Shown here: positions 1-9,162 of the stretch, in pieces
Layout of the letters: each line of letters opens with the position of its first letter
Numbering within the stretch: the stretch's first letter is position 1
Source: Planctomycetota bacterium
GTDB lineage: Bacteria > Planctomycetota > Planctomycetia > Pirellulales > PNKZ01
DNA: 51,162 nt
Reading direction: 5' to 3'
NCBI GenBank assembly: GCA_018242585.1
Contig: JAFEBQ010000043.1
Span: forward strand, 1-51,162
Translations under genes and position numbers: made by a program
The notes under the pieces: generated by a model
Told to the model about the DNA's origin: nothing
Database searches by the model: none
What the model saw: the letters and a program-made list of their open reading frames with translations, nothing else

Positions 1-807
1 GGCTCTGCCGGTGGTTGCTGACTGATCTAGCCCACGGTTGGAGATGCTCGTATCGCTGAGCTCAAGGAATCTCAATTGATCAAATCGACTTAGAACTTCG
101 AGCCCGTCGTCGTTGATGTCGGTCGTGCCAATTTCAAGCGAAGACAGGTAAGGCAGGCCTTGTAATATCGCTAGACCTTGGTTGGTGATTTTAGCGCCAT
201 TGAGATTGAGACAGCGAAGTTCTCGCAATTTCAGTAGCTCGGGAATGGCGGCGTCGGTAATGCTGGTGTTGATTGAGACGTCAAGGTCTCTCAAAGTTAC
301 CAGTGGCGCCAACTTCGCGAGGCCAAGATCTCCGATTCCGGCAAAACGAAGTTGTAGCCGTTCCAGGTGTTTCAATTCAGCAACATGTGAAAGGCTTCTC
401 TCGTCAGCAATCATCGCGTTGTCGATGTGAAGCAATCGCAATTGCGCAAGCTTGCCAATCGACTTGATGTCCTCGTCGTCAAGGTTCCCATGGCTTAGGC
501 ACAGCCATTCAACGCCTTGCAGCTTGCCAACTTCGCACAGCACCGATTCTCGATTCCGACAATATTGAAGATCGACACTGTTGATTCCGACGAGCATGTC
601 GATACCTACGATACCCTCCAGCCAGCGAAGGTGCCGCCAAGCGAAAGAATCGCCGTGAACCGCAAATCCGCCAACGCGCTCGACAGCGCTGACAATGCGG
701 GCCTGCTCAACCGCTTTGGCGTAGTTCCACGCAAGCCATCCACATGACGTTGCCAACAAGATTAGTAATGCAAAAGCGCTGCGGCGAAACGTACGAGCAG
801 ATGGCAT
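1..807 (-). CDS. Membrane-anchored leucine-rich-repeat protein (partial, 3' end off window)
   Basis: The frame is open from an ATG at 807 to the left edge, giving 269 codons with no stop, so the C-terminus lies outside the window. Residues ~8-25 form one hydrophobic segment (an anchor or uncleaved signal). From about residue 90, ~24-residue leucine-rich repeats follow, with the pattern LxxLxxLxL...I(T/N)D.GL typical of planctomycete LRR proteins; at least six are visible. It starts 29 nt after the M91-like gene on the same strand, with AGGA about 8 nt before the ATG, so the two are probably co-transcribed. LRRs normally mediate protein binding, and no enzymatic domain is visible. Base composition is more AT-rich than the rest of the window, which may mean transfer. 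The partner and function are unknown. Confidence 0.8.
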   Translation of the reverse strand, partial: MPSARTFRRSAFALLILLATSCGWLAWNYAKAVEQARIVSAVERVGGFAVHGDSFAWRHLRWLEGIVGIDMLVGINSVDLQYCRNRESVLCEVGKLQGVEWLCLSHGNLDDEDIKSIGKLAQLRLLHIDNAMIADERSLSHVAELKHLERLQLRFAGIGDLGLAKLAPLVTLRDLDVSINTSITDAAIPELLKLRELRCLNLNGAKITNQGLAILQGLPYLSSLEIGTTDINDDGLEVLSRFDQLRFLELSDTSISNRGLDQSATTGRA

Positions 808-836
808 GCGGTGTTTCCTGGCGATAGGCCAACGTG

Positions 837-1958
837 CTATGGAACTCTTGCTTGTGGGAGGTTTTTCTTGTACTTCCTATTGTATTGATCACGAAGTTGG
901 TTTTCGCTTCGTCGGCTCTTGCTTTCTTCCGGAAGACTCAACCCTGATGCATCTGCCGCACCAGTTCGGCCTCGTAACGCTCGCGTAGCTGTCGTTAGTT
1001 CCTTGCCCAAGGCGATGAAAGGAGGGCGTGTGCGGTCGCCACCGCCAACGACTAGATCCCCCTGGAAGTTGTCTGGGTTGTAGTGAACGGTGACATCACT
1101 CGCCTTTCCCTCGGAACCCTGCGGTGTGAATCGAGTGCGGTTGTCTTGGCTTGGCGTCGCAGGCACGATCGTCACCGGGGCATTGTTTACGGGCAGGAAT
1201 TCATGCCATTTTCCGCCGATAAATGACTTCGATGGTTTCGCAGTTTCTCCCACCCCGTTGAGAATCTCTGCCCCGTGTGCCAACTCGTTTAGCTTCGCGA
1301 CGTCTCGCAGCACTTTTTCTTTCCACACTTGAGGCGCGGCCGGGTCTAACCGCACGTTGTCGGGCAGCGCTTTCAGACCGCGAATCAACTCTTGATCGTC
1401 GGCGCTCAATTGCGCGGGATCGAGTTCCACGTCTCGGGTCGTGCCATTGGGGTTGTTGAGTCGAAGCTTTACTTTGCCGCCCGGTACGAACTCAACAAAC
1501 TTGCCACGGCTGGCAAAATTGCCAGCCGCCGCTTTCCATTCGCGCTCGCCAAGAGCGTGGTTCGTTTCCTCTTTTGTTTTGGTGTGCTGAACCGTGGTGA
1601 CAGAGATGCCGCCCTTTGGTCTTCCCTGGACGTTACGCCCCGGTGACGAATCATCGTGCGAGCCGCGCGACCCAAAGTTCGACCCGCCGCCCGGTGACCA
1701 CCACCCGCGATTCTGAGGATAGCCACCGCGCGGGTGCTTGGCTGGATCCCACGTTCCTTCCGTGGTCGTGATCGAAGCGACCCACTCGCGCAACTCTTGG
1801 GCGTGAGCTTCCTCCTCGGCGCGGCGCCGCTCGACCGAGTCGGTTCGGCCCAGGATCGCGTCGACAAACGCTTTGGCGCCCGGAGACAACTGCGAGCCAT
1901 TGGTCCGTTCACTCACGGATGGTTGCTGATGGTCCTGGCGATTCGCGTTTCGATACAT
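837..1958 (-). CDS. M91 (NleD)-like protein with degenerate zinc-peptidase motif
   Basis: 373 aa with no signal peptide or membrane segment. The N-terminal ~60 residues are polar, with a charged helix (RRRAEEEAHAQELREW). Residues 70-120 are Gly/Ser/Pro-rich and include DPAKHPRGG and NRGWWSPGGG, probably a linker. The last ~90 residues resemble the core of M91-type (NleD/HopH1-like) effector peptidases and Rhs-tip toxins: VHYNP at 291-295, then PPFIALGKELTTA at 312-324, then SENQLRDQYNRKY near the C-terminus. In active M91 proteins the corresponding segment reads LGHELxHA. Here both histidines are replaced (K319, T323) while E320 and L321 remain, so zinc catalysis is unlikely. The family assignment is by motif memory, not a profile search. 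The LRR gene follows directly. Confidence 0.55.
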   Translation of the reverse strand: MYRNANRQDHQQPSVSERTNGSQLSPGAKAFVDAILGRTDSVERRRAEEEAHAQELREWVASITTTEGTWDPAKHPRGGYPQNRGWWSPGGGSNFGSRGSHDDSSPGRNVQGRPKGGISVTTVQHTKTKEETNHALGEREWKAAAGNFASRGKFVEFVPGGKVKLRLNNPNGTTRDVELDPAQLSADDQELIRGLKALPDNVRLDPAAPQVWKEKVLRDVAKLNELAHGAEILNGVGETAKPSKSFIGGKWHEFLPVNNAPVTIVPATPSQDNRTRFTPQGSEGKASDVTVHYNPDNFQGDLVVGGGDRTRPPFIALGKELTTATRALRGRTGAADASGLSLPEESKSRRSENQLRDQYNRKYKKNLPQARVP

Positions 1959-1983
1959 ATTTGTTTTCTCGCAAAACTTGGAG

Positions 1984-2027
1984 CGACGATTGCTTGATCG
2001 TCGACTGGTTAAGGCTGCGAGTACTCG
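1984..2027. promoter_or_regulatory. Two palindromes upstream of the M91-like gene
   Basis: An inverted repeat CGACGAT-N6-ATCGTCG (1984-2003) and a perfect 10-bp palindrome CGAGTACTCG (2018-2027) lie 26-70 nt before the ATG at 1958. They could be operator sites or leader hairpins for the M91-like/LRR pair. No convincing -35/-10 pair was recognised beside them. Confidence 0.3.
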
Positions 2028-2109
2028 ACGAGTAATCGTACTTTTGCATGACGGGCTTTGTCAGCGCGAAGAATAGGCCAGGGCGGCGTATTCGCGACTT
2101 CCGCGCAAG

Positions 2110-2146
2110 AAAAAACCGCGCGGACCCTGGGCGAGTCCGAGCGGTT
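2110..2146 (-). terminator. Intrinsic terminator of glnN
   Basis: On the minus strand, AACCGC and CGGAC pair with GTCCG and GCGGTT (11 bp with one internal mismatch), and a run of six T follows at once. It lies about 52 nt beyond the glnN stop and is the clearest rho-independent terminator in the window. A second GC hairpin (CGCCCCG...CGGGGCG) lies between it and the stop. Confidence 0.8.
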
Positions 2147-2198
2147 GGTTTGAATCGCCCCGGGGCCGGTGGCCGCGGGGCGCGAGTGGTGTCAGCGA

Positions 2199-4373
2199 TT
2201 ACTTGATGAACAGCATCTCGCGATAGTTCGGCAGCGGCCACAGGTCGTCGGCGACGATGCCTTCGAGCTTGTCGGCCACTGTCCGCACGGCGCCCATGGC
2301 CGGCATGACCGTGTCGCGGAAATGCTTGGCGTGGGACATCAAATCGCCCGACGCCTTGTGGTCGATCGCCTTGTCCAGGCCGTCGGCCGCCGCTTCCAGC
2401 TTGGCGACCAGGTCGGTCAAGGTGTCGAGCGTTCCCAGGTGCGGGTTCTTGCCCACCGCCTTGAGCGACGCCGCCGCGCCAGCCAACTCGGCCTGGTAGC
2501 GATAAGCCGCTGGCAGAATCATGGTCCGGGCAATCGTCGCCGCGGTCAAAGCCTCGGTGTTGATGTCCTTGCAGTACCGCTCGAGGTAGATGTCGTAGCG
2601 GCTGTGCGTTTCGCGTGGCGACAACACGCCGTACTTGTTGAACAGCTCGACGTTCTCCGCCTTGAGCAGCACCGGCAACGCATCCAGCGTGTTGCGCAGA
2701 TTCGGCAAGCCACGGCGCTCGGCTTCCTGATGCCAGGCTTCCGAATAGCCGTCGCCGTTGAAGATGATCGCCTTGTGCTTTTGGGTGATCGACTGCAACA
2801 ACGATTGCACGGCCGAGTTCAACTTGCCCGTGTCGCCGCCGGTGGCCTTTTCAAGCTCGGTGGCGATATAGTCGACCGACTCGGCGACAATCGTGTTGAG
2901 CACCACCAGCGGGCCGGCGATCGATTGGCTCGAACCCACGGCGCGGAACTCGAACTTGTTGCCGGTAAAGGCAAATGGGCTGGTGCGGTTGCGGTCACCC
3001 GCGTGCTTGGGCAGCGGCGGCAGCGTGTCGACGCCGACGAGCAGCGTGCCGCTCGACTTCGACGACTTGGCGCCACCCTTTTCCAATTGTTCGAACACGT
3101 CGGACAACTGGTCGCCCAAGAAGATCGACAGAATCGCCGGCGGAGCTTCGTTGGCGCCCAGCCGGTGATCGTTGCCGCTAAAGGCCACCGCCACGCGGAG
3201 CAGGTCCGAGTGCAGGTGGACGGCGCGAATCACGGCCGCGCAGAACAGCAAGAACTGCATGTTCTCGTGCGGATTGGCGCCCGGTTCCAGCAGATTGCCC
3301 AGGCTGCAGCCCATCGACCAGTTCACGTGCTTGCCCGAGCCGTTGATGCCGGCGAAGGGCTTTTCGTGCAGCAAGCAGACCATGCCGTACTTTTGCGCGA
3401 CTTGTTGCAGTCGCTGCATGATCATGTGCTGGTGGTCGGTGGCGACGTTGGCGTTCTCGTAGACCGGGGCGATTTCGTACTGTGCCGGGGCCACTTCGTT
3501 GTGCCGCGTCTTGACCGGGACGCCCAGCTTGAACAGCTCGCGTTCGGTATCGAGCATGCAGGCCAGCACGCGTTCGGGAATGGTGCCGAAGTAGTGATCT
3601 TCAAACTCCTGGCCCTTGGGAGGCTTGGCGCCGAACAAGGTCCGGCCGGTCGCCACCAGGTCAGGCCGCGCGAAGTAGAAGTTGCGATCGATCAGGAAGT
3701 ATTCCTGTTCCGGCCCGGCCGAAGCGGTCACCTGGCCTGGATCGTCGTGGCCCAGCAACTTGAGCAAGCGCTGCGCCTGCTTGTTGACGGCTTGCATCGA
3801 GCGCAACAGCGGGGTCTTCTTGTCCAACGCCTCGCCCGTCCACGAGCAGAACGCCGTCGGAATGCACAACGTCGTGCCGTTCGGATTCTCGAGCAAATAA
3901 GCCGGGCTGGTTGGATCCCAAGCGGTGTAACCGCGGGCTTCGAACGTGGCGCGGATGCCGCCCGAGGGGAAGCTCGACGCGTCAGGCTCGCCCTGGATCA
4001 GTTCCTTGCCGGAGAACTCGGCGATGGTGGTGCCGTCACCCGAGGGGTTCAAAAAGCTGTCGTGCTTTTCGGCCGTCAACCCGGTGAGCGGATAGAAGAC
4101 GTGGGCGTAGTGAGTGGCGCCCTTCTCGAGGGCCCAGTCCTTCATCGCAATGGCCACGGCGTCGGCCACGTTGGGGTCGAGCTTGGCGCCGTTGCGAATG
4201 GTTTGTTGGAGAGCTTTGTAAATCGGCTTGGGCAGACGTTCTTTCATCTGCTGTTGGCCGAAGACATTCGTGCCGAACAATTCGGTGGTCGATTTGTCGC
4301 GAAACGAGCAACTCAGCTCCTTCGCTTCATAGGTCGTAACCGCCGCGATCGCCGCCTGACGTGCACTACTCAC
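2199..4373 (-). CDS. glnN: Glutamine synthetase, type III
   Basis: ATP-dependent ligation of ammonia to glutamate, the entry step of nitrogen assimilation in the cytoplasm. The 724-aa length and the blocks FGTNVFG near the N-terminus, [17 protein letters not shown] and [12 protein letters not shown] mark the large GSIII form, which makes double hexameric rings, not the ~470-aa GSI. I chose the GTG at 4373 because GAGGAGG sits 8 nt before it. A TTG 30 nt upstream in the same frame has no comparable site. The gene ends at a strong terminator and is preceded by a 339-nt gap holding a palindrome, so it is probably monocistronic. No PII or amt gene is adjacent. Confidence 0.95.
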   Translation of the reverse strand: MSSARQAAIAAVTTYEAKELSCSFRDKSTTELFGTNVFGQQQMKERLPKPIYKALQQTIRNGAKLDPNVADAVAIAMKDWALEKGATHYAHVFYPLTGLTAEKHDSFLNPSGDGTTIAEFSGKELIQGEPDASSFPSGGIRATFEARGYTAWDPTSPAYLLENPNGTTLCIPTAFCSWTGEALDKKTPLLRSMQAVNKQAQRLLKLLGHDDPGQVTASAGPEQEYFLIDRNFYFARPDLVATGRTLFGAKPPKGQEFEDHYFGTIPERVLACMLDTERELFKLGVPVKTRHNEVAPAQYEIAPVYENANVATDHQHMIMQRLQQVAQKYGMVCLLHEKPFAGINGSGKHVNWSMGCSLGNLLEPGANPHENMQFLLFCAAVIRAVHLHSDLLRVAVAFSGNDHRLGANEAPPAILSIFLGDQLSDVFEQLEKGGAKSSKSSGTLLVGVDTLPPLPKHAGDRNRTSPFAFTGNKFEFRAVGSSQSIAGPLVVLNTIVAESVDYIATELEKATGGDTGKLNSAVQSLLQSITQKHKAIIFNGDGYSEAWHQEAERRGLPNLRNTLDALPVLLKAENVELFNKYGVLSPRETHSRYDIYLERYCKDINTEALTAATIARTMILPAAYRYQAELAGAAASLKAVGKNPHLGTLDTLTDLVAKLEAAADGLDKAIDHKASGDLMSHAKHFRDTVMPAMGAVRTVADKLEGIVADDLWPLPNYREMLFIK

Positions 4374-4712
4374 GGACTGAGCCTCCTCAGAAGGAAGAAC
4401 CAAATCGAGATGGGCGCAGGGTCGATCCCCGCGCCGCCAAAAAGTTGCCCACTAGCTAGCAAACGTCATGCCGCACTTGACTTGCGAACACGTGGCGTTG
4501 GGCTAACCCATTGCGCCACGTCAACTTATTACAGGCGAAAGTGGGTCGCAAGTGGCCCCCCGAAAAACGCGACTTGCCCGGAACTTTGGCACGTCCGCTA
4601 CGCCCCTGCTCAGGGCCAGGGCATTTGCCGTTCTGATGACGGCAGAAGGAACGGACACATTGCGAGGAAGCGTCAAGTTAAGCTGGGAGCTATGCGGCGC
4701 GTGCGGCATTTC
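4374..4712. promoter_or_regulatory. glnN upstream region with nested palindrome at 4490-4521
   Basis: The gap between the MMPL stop and glnN contains perfect 8-bp arms ACGTGGCG/CGCCACGT (4490-4497, 4514-4521) enclosing a second TGGG-CTAA-CCCA stem. It lies ~117 nt before the glnN start. It has no T-run, so it looks less like a terminator than an operator or leader structure. I saw no clear sigma54 (GG-N10-GC) or sigma70 promoter and no other gene here. Confidence 0.35.
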
Positions 4713-7130
4713 TCAGTCGCGCCCGGTGGCAACCATCGATTTGTCTTCCACTGGGTCGTCGGTCGTCGCTCCTCGTTGCTGCACGAGGGTCCCGCGAATG
4801 TTCTCGACGATCGCCAAATAGCACGGCACCAGGATCGGCCGCACCACCACCGTGTCGAGCATGATGCCAATCGACAGAGCGAACCCCAGTTCAAGCATCC
4901 CCTTCAGCGTGCCGGTCATCATCGACACAAAGGTGCCGGCCATGATCACGCCGCAACTGGTGATGATGCCGCCGGTCTGCGTCACCGCGATGCGCAAGCC
5001 GGCCAGCGCGCCGTGCTTGGCTTGTTCCTCGATCACGCGCGTGACCAGGAAGATGTTGTAGTCCTCGCCGATGGCCACCAGGATCACGAACAAGAAGATC
5101 GGCACCTTCCAATCGAGCCCTTGGAAGTGGGGATACCAGTGCGAGAACAGCAGGTGCGTCGCGCCGAGCGTGACAAAGTAACTGAACAGCACCGAGATCA
5201 TCAGATACAGGCACAACCCCGGCCGGCGCAGCAAGACCATCAACACGCCCATCACGACGAACACGACCAGTTGCTGGATCAACTGCCGGTCCGCCTCGGT
5301 CACCGTTTTCAAATCGCGTGTGGCGGCCGAGGTGCCCAGAAAATCGAACTGCACGTCGTGCCAAGGGGATTTGGGATCGGCGGCGAACTTTTGCAAATCG
5401 GTGTCAAGCCGATCGACGAAGTGCAGCGCCTCGATCGAGAACGGATCGTATTCCAGGATCAAATCAAACCGCGTCACCTCGCCAGCCAACTCGGGGTTCT
5501 GGGCCAGGTACATCGCCCGAGCGCCCTTGTTGCCGCGGGCCGTGAGCTTGGCCAGCCCCTTGCCACGGAAGATGTTGTACATACCGGGCGTGTCGCCCAA
5601 CGGCTCGGTGTAGCTGCGTACTTGCTTGACACCGGGCAGGTCGTACATCCATTTGGTCATGCGCGCGATGTCCTGCTCGCGCTCCTTGGACTGGAAGGCG
5701 GCTCCGTCTTTATGGGCCAGGACAGTCACCGGGCCGGTTTCGCCCGGCGGAAAATGTTTGGACAGCAGCGCGGTCCCATGCACGCTTGGCCGGCTGGGGT
5801 CCAACTCGGCCAACAGATTGTATGAAATTGGCGGGTTCCAACCGGCCATGGCCAGCGGACTCAACAACGCGACACTGGTGGCCAGGATCAGCCCGGGCCG
5901 CTCGACGACCAGGTTCGCGATCTTGGACCAGAACTTCTTGGTCGCCCGGTCGGCAGCGTCGGTCGACGCTGGCAAATCGGTGTCGTTTATGCCCGTGACC
6001 TCGGCCGCGATTTTGCGATCGACGCCAATATACCGCGGCCAGAAGACCCACTGTCCCAGCGCCCGCAACATCGCCGGCGCGAGCGTCAGGCACGCGGTCA
6101 GCGCCACCAACAGGCACAGCCCAATGGCCGGCCCGCTGTTTCGGTATTTGCCGAAGTCGGCGAAGATCATCGTACCCAGCCCCAGCACCGTGGTCAGGGC
6201 GCTGGCGGCCAGCGCGCCGCCGACATGTTCCAAGGCGAGCTCGATCGCCCGCACGTGGCCAAAGCCGCGTTCAAGCTCCTCGCGATAGCGCGCGATCAGG
6301 AACAGGCAGAAGTCAGTCCCCGCGCCGAACAGAATCGTGACGACGAAGATCTTCGACGTCTTGAACAACTGAAAGTCAAACCATTCCCAGCCGGGCTGCT
6401 GCTTCACCAACGCCAACAGCGCGACGGCGTCGCTGGCCACGACGACGCTGAGCATCAAGGTTAAGAGCGGAATCAGCACCAGCACCGGCGCGCGATAGAC
6501 CACCGCCAGGATGCTTAGAACCAGCAGCACGGTCACCAACTCGGTGTTCTTGATGCTTTCTCCGGCCGAGCCTTGCATGTCGCCGCCGACCGCAGCGCTG
6601 CCGGTCACGCCGAAGTGTAGCCCTGCCGGCACGCTCGGTTCCTTGGCAAAGGCGTTCACCTGTCGCGAGATGCGATCGAGAATCGGAATGTTCTGCAACG
6701 CCATGAACTCGGTCGACAGTTGCATCACCGCCAGGGCGGCGCGCCGATCAGGACTAATTAACTTTTGGCCGACGACATCGCTGGCGGGGGTCCAGGCATC
6801 GACCAGCGGCAACTCGGGCTCGAGCGCGGGGTCGCGGACCTGGTGGGCCAGTGTTTCGAGCGCGGCCAGGTCTTCACTCGACAACGGCCGCTCGTCGCGC
6901 GCCGCTACGATCACGAACTGGCTTTTTGATTTGTTGCCGGGAAAAGCCGCAGCCAGCAGTCGTTCGCCCCGCACGGTAGTCATCCGGTCGGGAAGATAGG
7001 CCAGGTCGCCGTCGTGGGTCACTAAGTCCCACGAGGGGGCAAGCAACCGCAACACCGCAGCCACAACCGCCCACGCAATCATCACCAGCAACCAGTGCCG
7101 CGAAACTACCTTGCCGAGCAGATGAAACAT
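4713..7130 (-). CDS. MMPL/RND-family exporter
   Basis: 805-aa inner-membrane transporter with the two-fold RND layout: a TM helix at residues ~10-30, a large extracytoplasmic loop (~35-195), a five- to six-helix bundle (~200-370), a second loop (~420-600) and a second bundle (~610-790). Motifs GAGTDFCLFLIARYREE and GEDYNIFLVTRVIEEQ are the paired Gly-Asp/Tyr signatures of MMPL domains that couple proton flow to export of lipids or other hydrophobic molecules. No adaptor or outer-membrane channel gene is adjacent, so the substrate cannot be inferred. It lies between glnN and the S41 protease in the same orientation but with gaps over 300 nt on both sides, so co-transcription is doubtful. Confidence 0.9.
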   Translation of the reverse strand: MFHLLGKVVSRHWLLVMIAWAVVAAVLRLLAPSWDLVTHDGDLAYLPDRMTTVRGERLLAAAFPGNKSKSQFVIVAARDERPLSSEDLAALETLAHQVRDPALEPELPLVDAWTPASDVVGQKLISPDRRAALAVMQLSTEFMALQNIPILDRISRQVNAFAKEPSVPAGLHFGVTGSAAVGGDMQGSAGESIKNTELVTVLLVLSILAVVYRAPVLVLIPLLTLMLSVVVASDAVALLALVKQQPGWEWFDFQLFKTSKIFVVTILFGAGTDFCLFLIARYREELERGFGHVRAIELALEHVGGALAASALTTVLGLGTMIFADFGKYRNSGPAIGLCLLVALTACLTLAPAMLRALGQWVFWPRYIGVDRKIAAEVTGINDTDLPASTDAADRATKKFWSKIANLVVERPGLILATSVALLSPLAMAGWNPPISYNLLAELDPSRPSVHGTALLSKHFPPGETGPVTVLAHKDGAAFQSKEREQDIARMTKWMYDLPGVKQVRSYTEPLGDTPGMYNIFRGKGLAKLTARGNKGARAMYLAQNPELAGEVTRFDLILEYDPFSIEALHFVDRLDTDLQKFAADPKSPWHDVQFDFLGTSAATRDLKTVTEADRQLIQQLVVFVVMGVLMVLLRRPGLCLYLMISVLFSYFVTLGATHLLFSHWYPHFQGLDWKVPIFLFVILVAIGEDYNIFLVTRVIEEQAKHGALAGLRIAVTQTGGIITSCGVIMAGTFVSMMTGTLKGMLELGFALSIGIMLDTVVVRPILVPCYLAIVENIRGTLVQQRGATTDDPVEDKSMVATGRD

Positions 7131-7446
7131 GGGGCGGATTCAAAGTGAGAAGAAGAGGAACGCTCGGCGCGGTCAATCGCTCATCCCTGGCGAATGACAC
7201 GTCGTTTCGTGCGGCGCGAAAAGCGCACAAACATGGGACCGCCGCGGCGGCCACGCCGGCGTTGTCTCCAGCCGACGCGCATACATCTTACTGGCGCGGG
7301 CAAAATGCGACCACGCCGTTACGGAAACCACAGGGAGCGGGAGGGAATGCGTCGGTCGTAACGCACATCGTGAGTACCAAGCCGGCGACTTTGTCGCCGT
7401 TCGATGACGCCCGAGCCGCCGGCTTGGGGGTGATTAGCGCGCCGTG
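7131..7446. other. Intergenic gap between S41 protease and MMPL genes
   Basis: No gene was recognised. The part next to the S41 stop holds the composite hairpin listed at 7377-7427. The rest should contain the MMPL promoter, but no convincing -35/-10 pair was seen. Confidence 0.5.
7377..7427 (-). terminator. Composite hairpin after the S41 protease gene
   Basis: Perfect 11-bp arms CCAAGCCGGCG (7377-7387) and CGCCGGCTTGG (7417-7427) flank a second palindrome GGCGACTTTGTCGCC. It starts 20 nt after the stop of the minus-strand protease gene. It has no T-run, so it would be a factor-assisted terminator, an mRNA 3'-end stabiliser, or a member of a dispersed repeat family. Confidence 0.5.
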
Positions 7447-9162
7447 CTAGCGGCGGGCCATTTCGCGCTTGGCCACGTTGGTCGCCGCGTCGAGGGCCGG
7501 GTCACCCTCGGCAACCGGTTGCCGCACGTTGCCGTTGTCGTCGGCCACGGGGCGCGCGGTCTGTTGGACCAGCACGTCGGGCTGGACCCCCACCTGGCTA
7601 TAGGCCTGGCCTTGTGGCGAGTAGAACTTGGCCGTGGTCAGTCGCAGGCCCGAACTGGCCAGGTTCAGCGGGAAGATTCCCTGGACCGAGCCTTTGCCAT
7701 AGCTGCGGGCGCCGACGATCGTGCCGCGATGATGATCGCGAATCGCGCCGGCAAAAATCTCGCTGGCGCTGGCGCTCTCGCCATCGATCAGCACCACCAG
7801 CGGTACATGCCAGGTTCCCTGCTCGTGGGCCGAGTAGACAAAGTCTTCTTGCGCGCTGCGGCCGCGCGTCGAGACGATCGTCCCTCGTTCGACGAACCGG
7901 TCGACAACTTCCACGCTGGTGGTCAGCAAGCCGCCGGGGTTGCCCCGCAGGTCGATGATCAAGCTGCGCATTCCATCACGGTGCAGCTTCCACAGGGCCG
8001 CGTCCAAGTCGCGAGCGGTGGTCTTCTGGAAGCAGGTGAGTCGCAAGTAGGCGATGCCCAATGTGCTGTCGAGGATCCGCGCGTTGTCGACGCTGGGAAC
8101 TTCGACTTGCTCGCGACGAATCCGCAGTTGGCGTGGCGCCGTTCCCGGCGTGACCACGCTCAGTTGCACAATCGTCCCTTCCTTGCCTTGCAGCATGTTG
8201 GCGGCCTGGTCAGCCGACAACTCGCGGACAGTCCGTCCTTCGACCCCGGTGATCAGATCGCCAGCGCGCAGACCGCCACGCTCGGCGGGACTGCCCGAGA
8301 TGACCTTCAGGATCAACAGGTTGCCGTCTTGGGTCTTGAGCTCAATGCCCAGGCCGACGAAGTTTCCTTCGATTTGCGAATAGACTTCGTTCAACTGACC
8401 AGCCGTGAGGAACGTGCTGTACGCGTCGAGCGCGTTGGTCGCGCCGCAGACGTATTCGAGCACCACGGCCGATTCAAGCAGGCCCAATTGCTCGTGCGCC
8501 AACCGGGCCGACGTGGCGACCATCTCGCGTGCCGCATGTCGGGTTTCGATCGGCAGGCTGCTCTTGCGCAGGTTGAGCTTGGTGTGCAACTCGCCACGGA
8601 AGCGATCGATCTGGGCCTCGGTCGCGCGAGGCAGGTTCCGCTCGACGAACACCGGATCGGTCAGAGCCAGTTCCAGCGCCATCGTGCCGCGATCGAACAG
8701 TTGGTTCCAATTGGGGTTGTGGACGTAATGGGTGTGAACTTTCAACAGCACTTCGCCATACAGGTCAAGCGCTTGTTGAAAGGTAAGTTTCGACAAGGTT
8801 TCGCGGAACGAGGCGTCGTTGTAACGCCGGCTTAGATCGTAGTGCGTGCGCGTGACGGCAAAGCGCTGTTCCAACTCGGCATGGCCGTGATGATGGCGGA
8901 GTGCGTCTTCGTACAGACTGAGCGCTTCGCCCCAGCGGCGTTGCTGCTCCATCTTCTGGCCACGGTCCAGAATGCCGGTCACCGCGCCTTCCATGACCGG
9001 AGCCGGAGGAGTCGGCGTGACAAACGCGACTTGGGCGCGCAGCGCGTTGCCCCCCACAAGACCAGTGCCGGCCAGCGCCGCCAGCCAGAGGGTGAGCGCC
9101 CCGAGAGTGCGACCGCTCGCGGCGAGCAGTCGGCGGCCAGGAACCATGAAGGGCTGGTGCAT
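7447..9162 (-). CDS. Secreted PDZ-S41 (CtpA-type) carboxy-terminal processing protease
   Basis: 571-aa serine protease acting outside the cytoplasmic membrane. Residues ~15-43 form a signal or anchor segment (LGALTLWLAALAGTGLVGG), then a TPR-like helical stretch (~65-110), a PDZ domain (~262-345) and the S41 core. The expected Ser-Lys dyad is present: S465 in GESASASEI and K490 in SYGKGSVQG, 25 residues apart as in Prc/CtpA. The carboxylate-binding strand IIDLRGNPGG also matches. The start is ATG 9162 with AGGA 5 nt before it. Such enzymes trim C-termini of envelope proteins; the substrate is not deducible. It is probably a single-gene unit, ending at a composite hairpin. Confidence 0.93.
   Translation of the reverse strand: MHQPFMVPGRRLLAASGRTLGALTLWLAALAGTGLVGGNALRAQVAFVTPTPPAPVMEGAVTGILDRGQKMEQQRRWGEALSLYEDALRHHHGHAELEQRFAVTRTHYDLSRRYNDASFRETLSKLTFQQALDLYGEVLLKVHTHYVHNPNWNQLFDRGTMALELALTDPVFVERNLPRATEAQIDRFRGELHTKLNLRKSSLPIETRHAAREMVATSARLAHEQLGLLESAVVLEYVCGATNALDAYSTFLTAGQLNEVYSQIEGNFVGLGIELKTQDGNLLILKVISGSPAERGGLRAGDLITGVEGRTVRELSADQAANMLQGKEGTIVQLSVVTPGTAPRQLRIRREQVEVPSVDNARILDSTLGIAYLRLTCFQKTTARDLDAALWKLHRDGMRSLIIDLRGNPGGLLTTSVEVVDRFVERGTIVSTRGRSAQEDFVYSAHEQGTWHVPLVVLIDGESASASEIFAGAIRDHHRGTIVGARSYGKGSVQGIFPLNLASSGLRLTTAKFYSPQGQAYSQVGVQPDVLVQQTARPVADDNGNVRQPVAEGDPALDAATNVAKREMARR

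Noticed and set aside
2169..5825. A 1218-codon open frame on the plus strand across glnN and the MMPL gene
   Set aside because: It lies antisense to two clearly identified genes. Its residue pattern (Arg/Gln/Val/Leu/His-rich, no domains) is what high-GC codon bias yields on the opposite strand.
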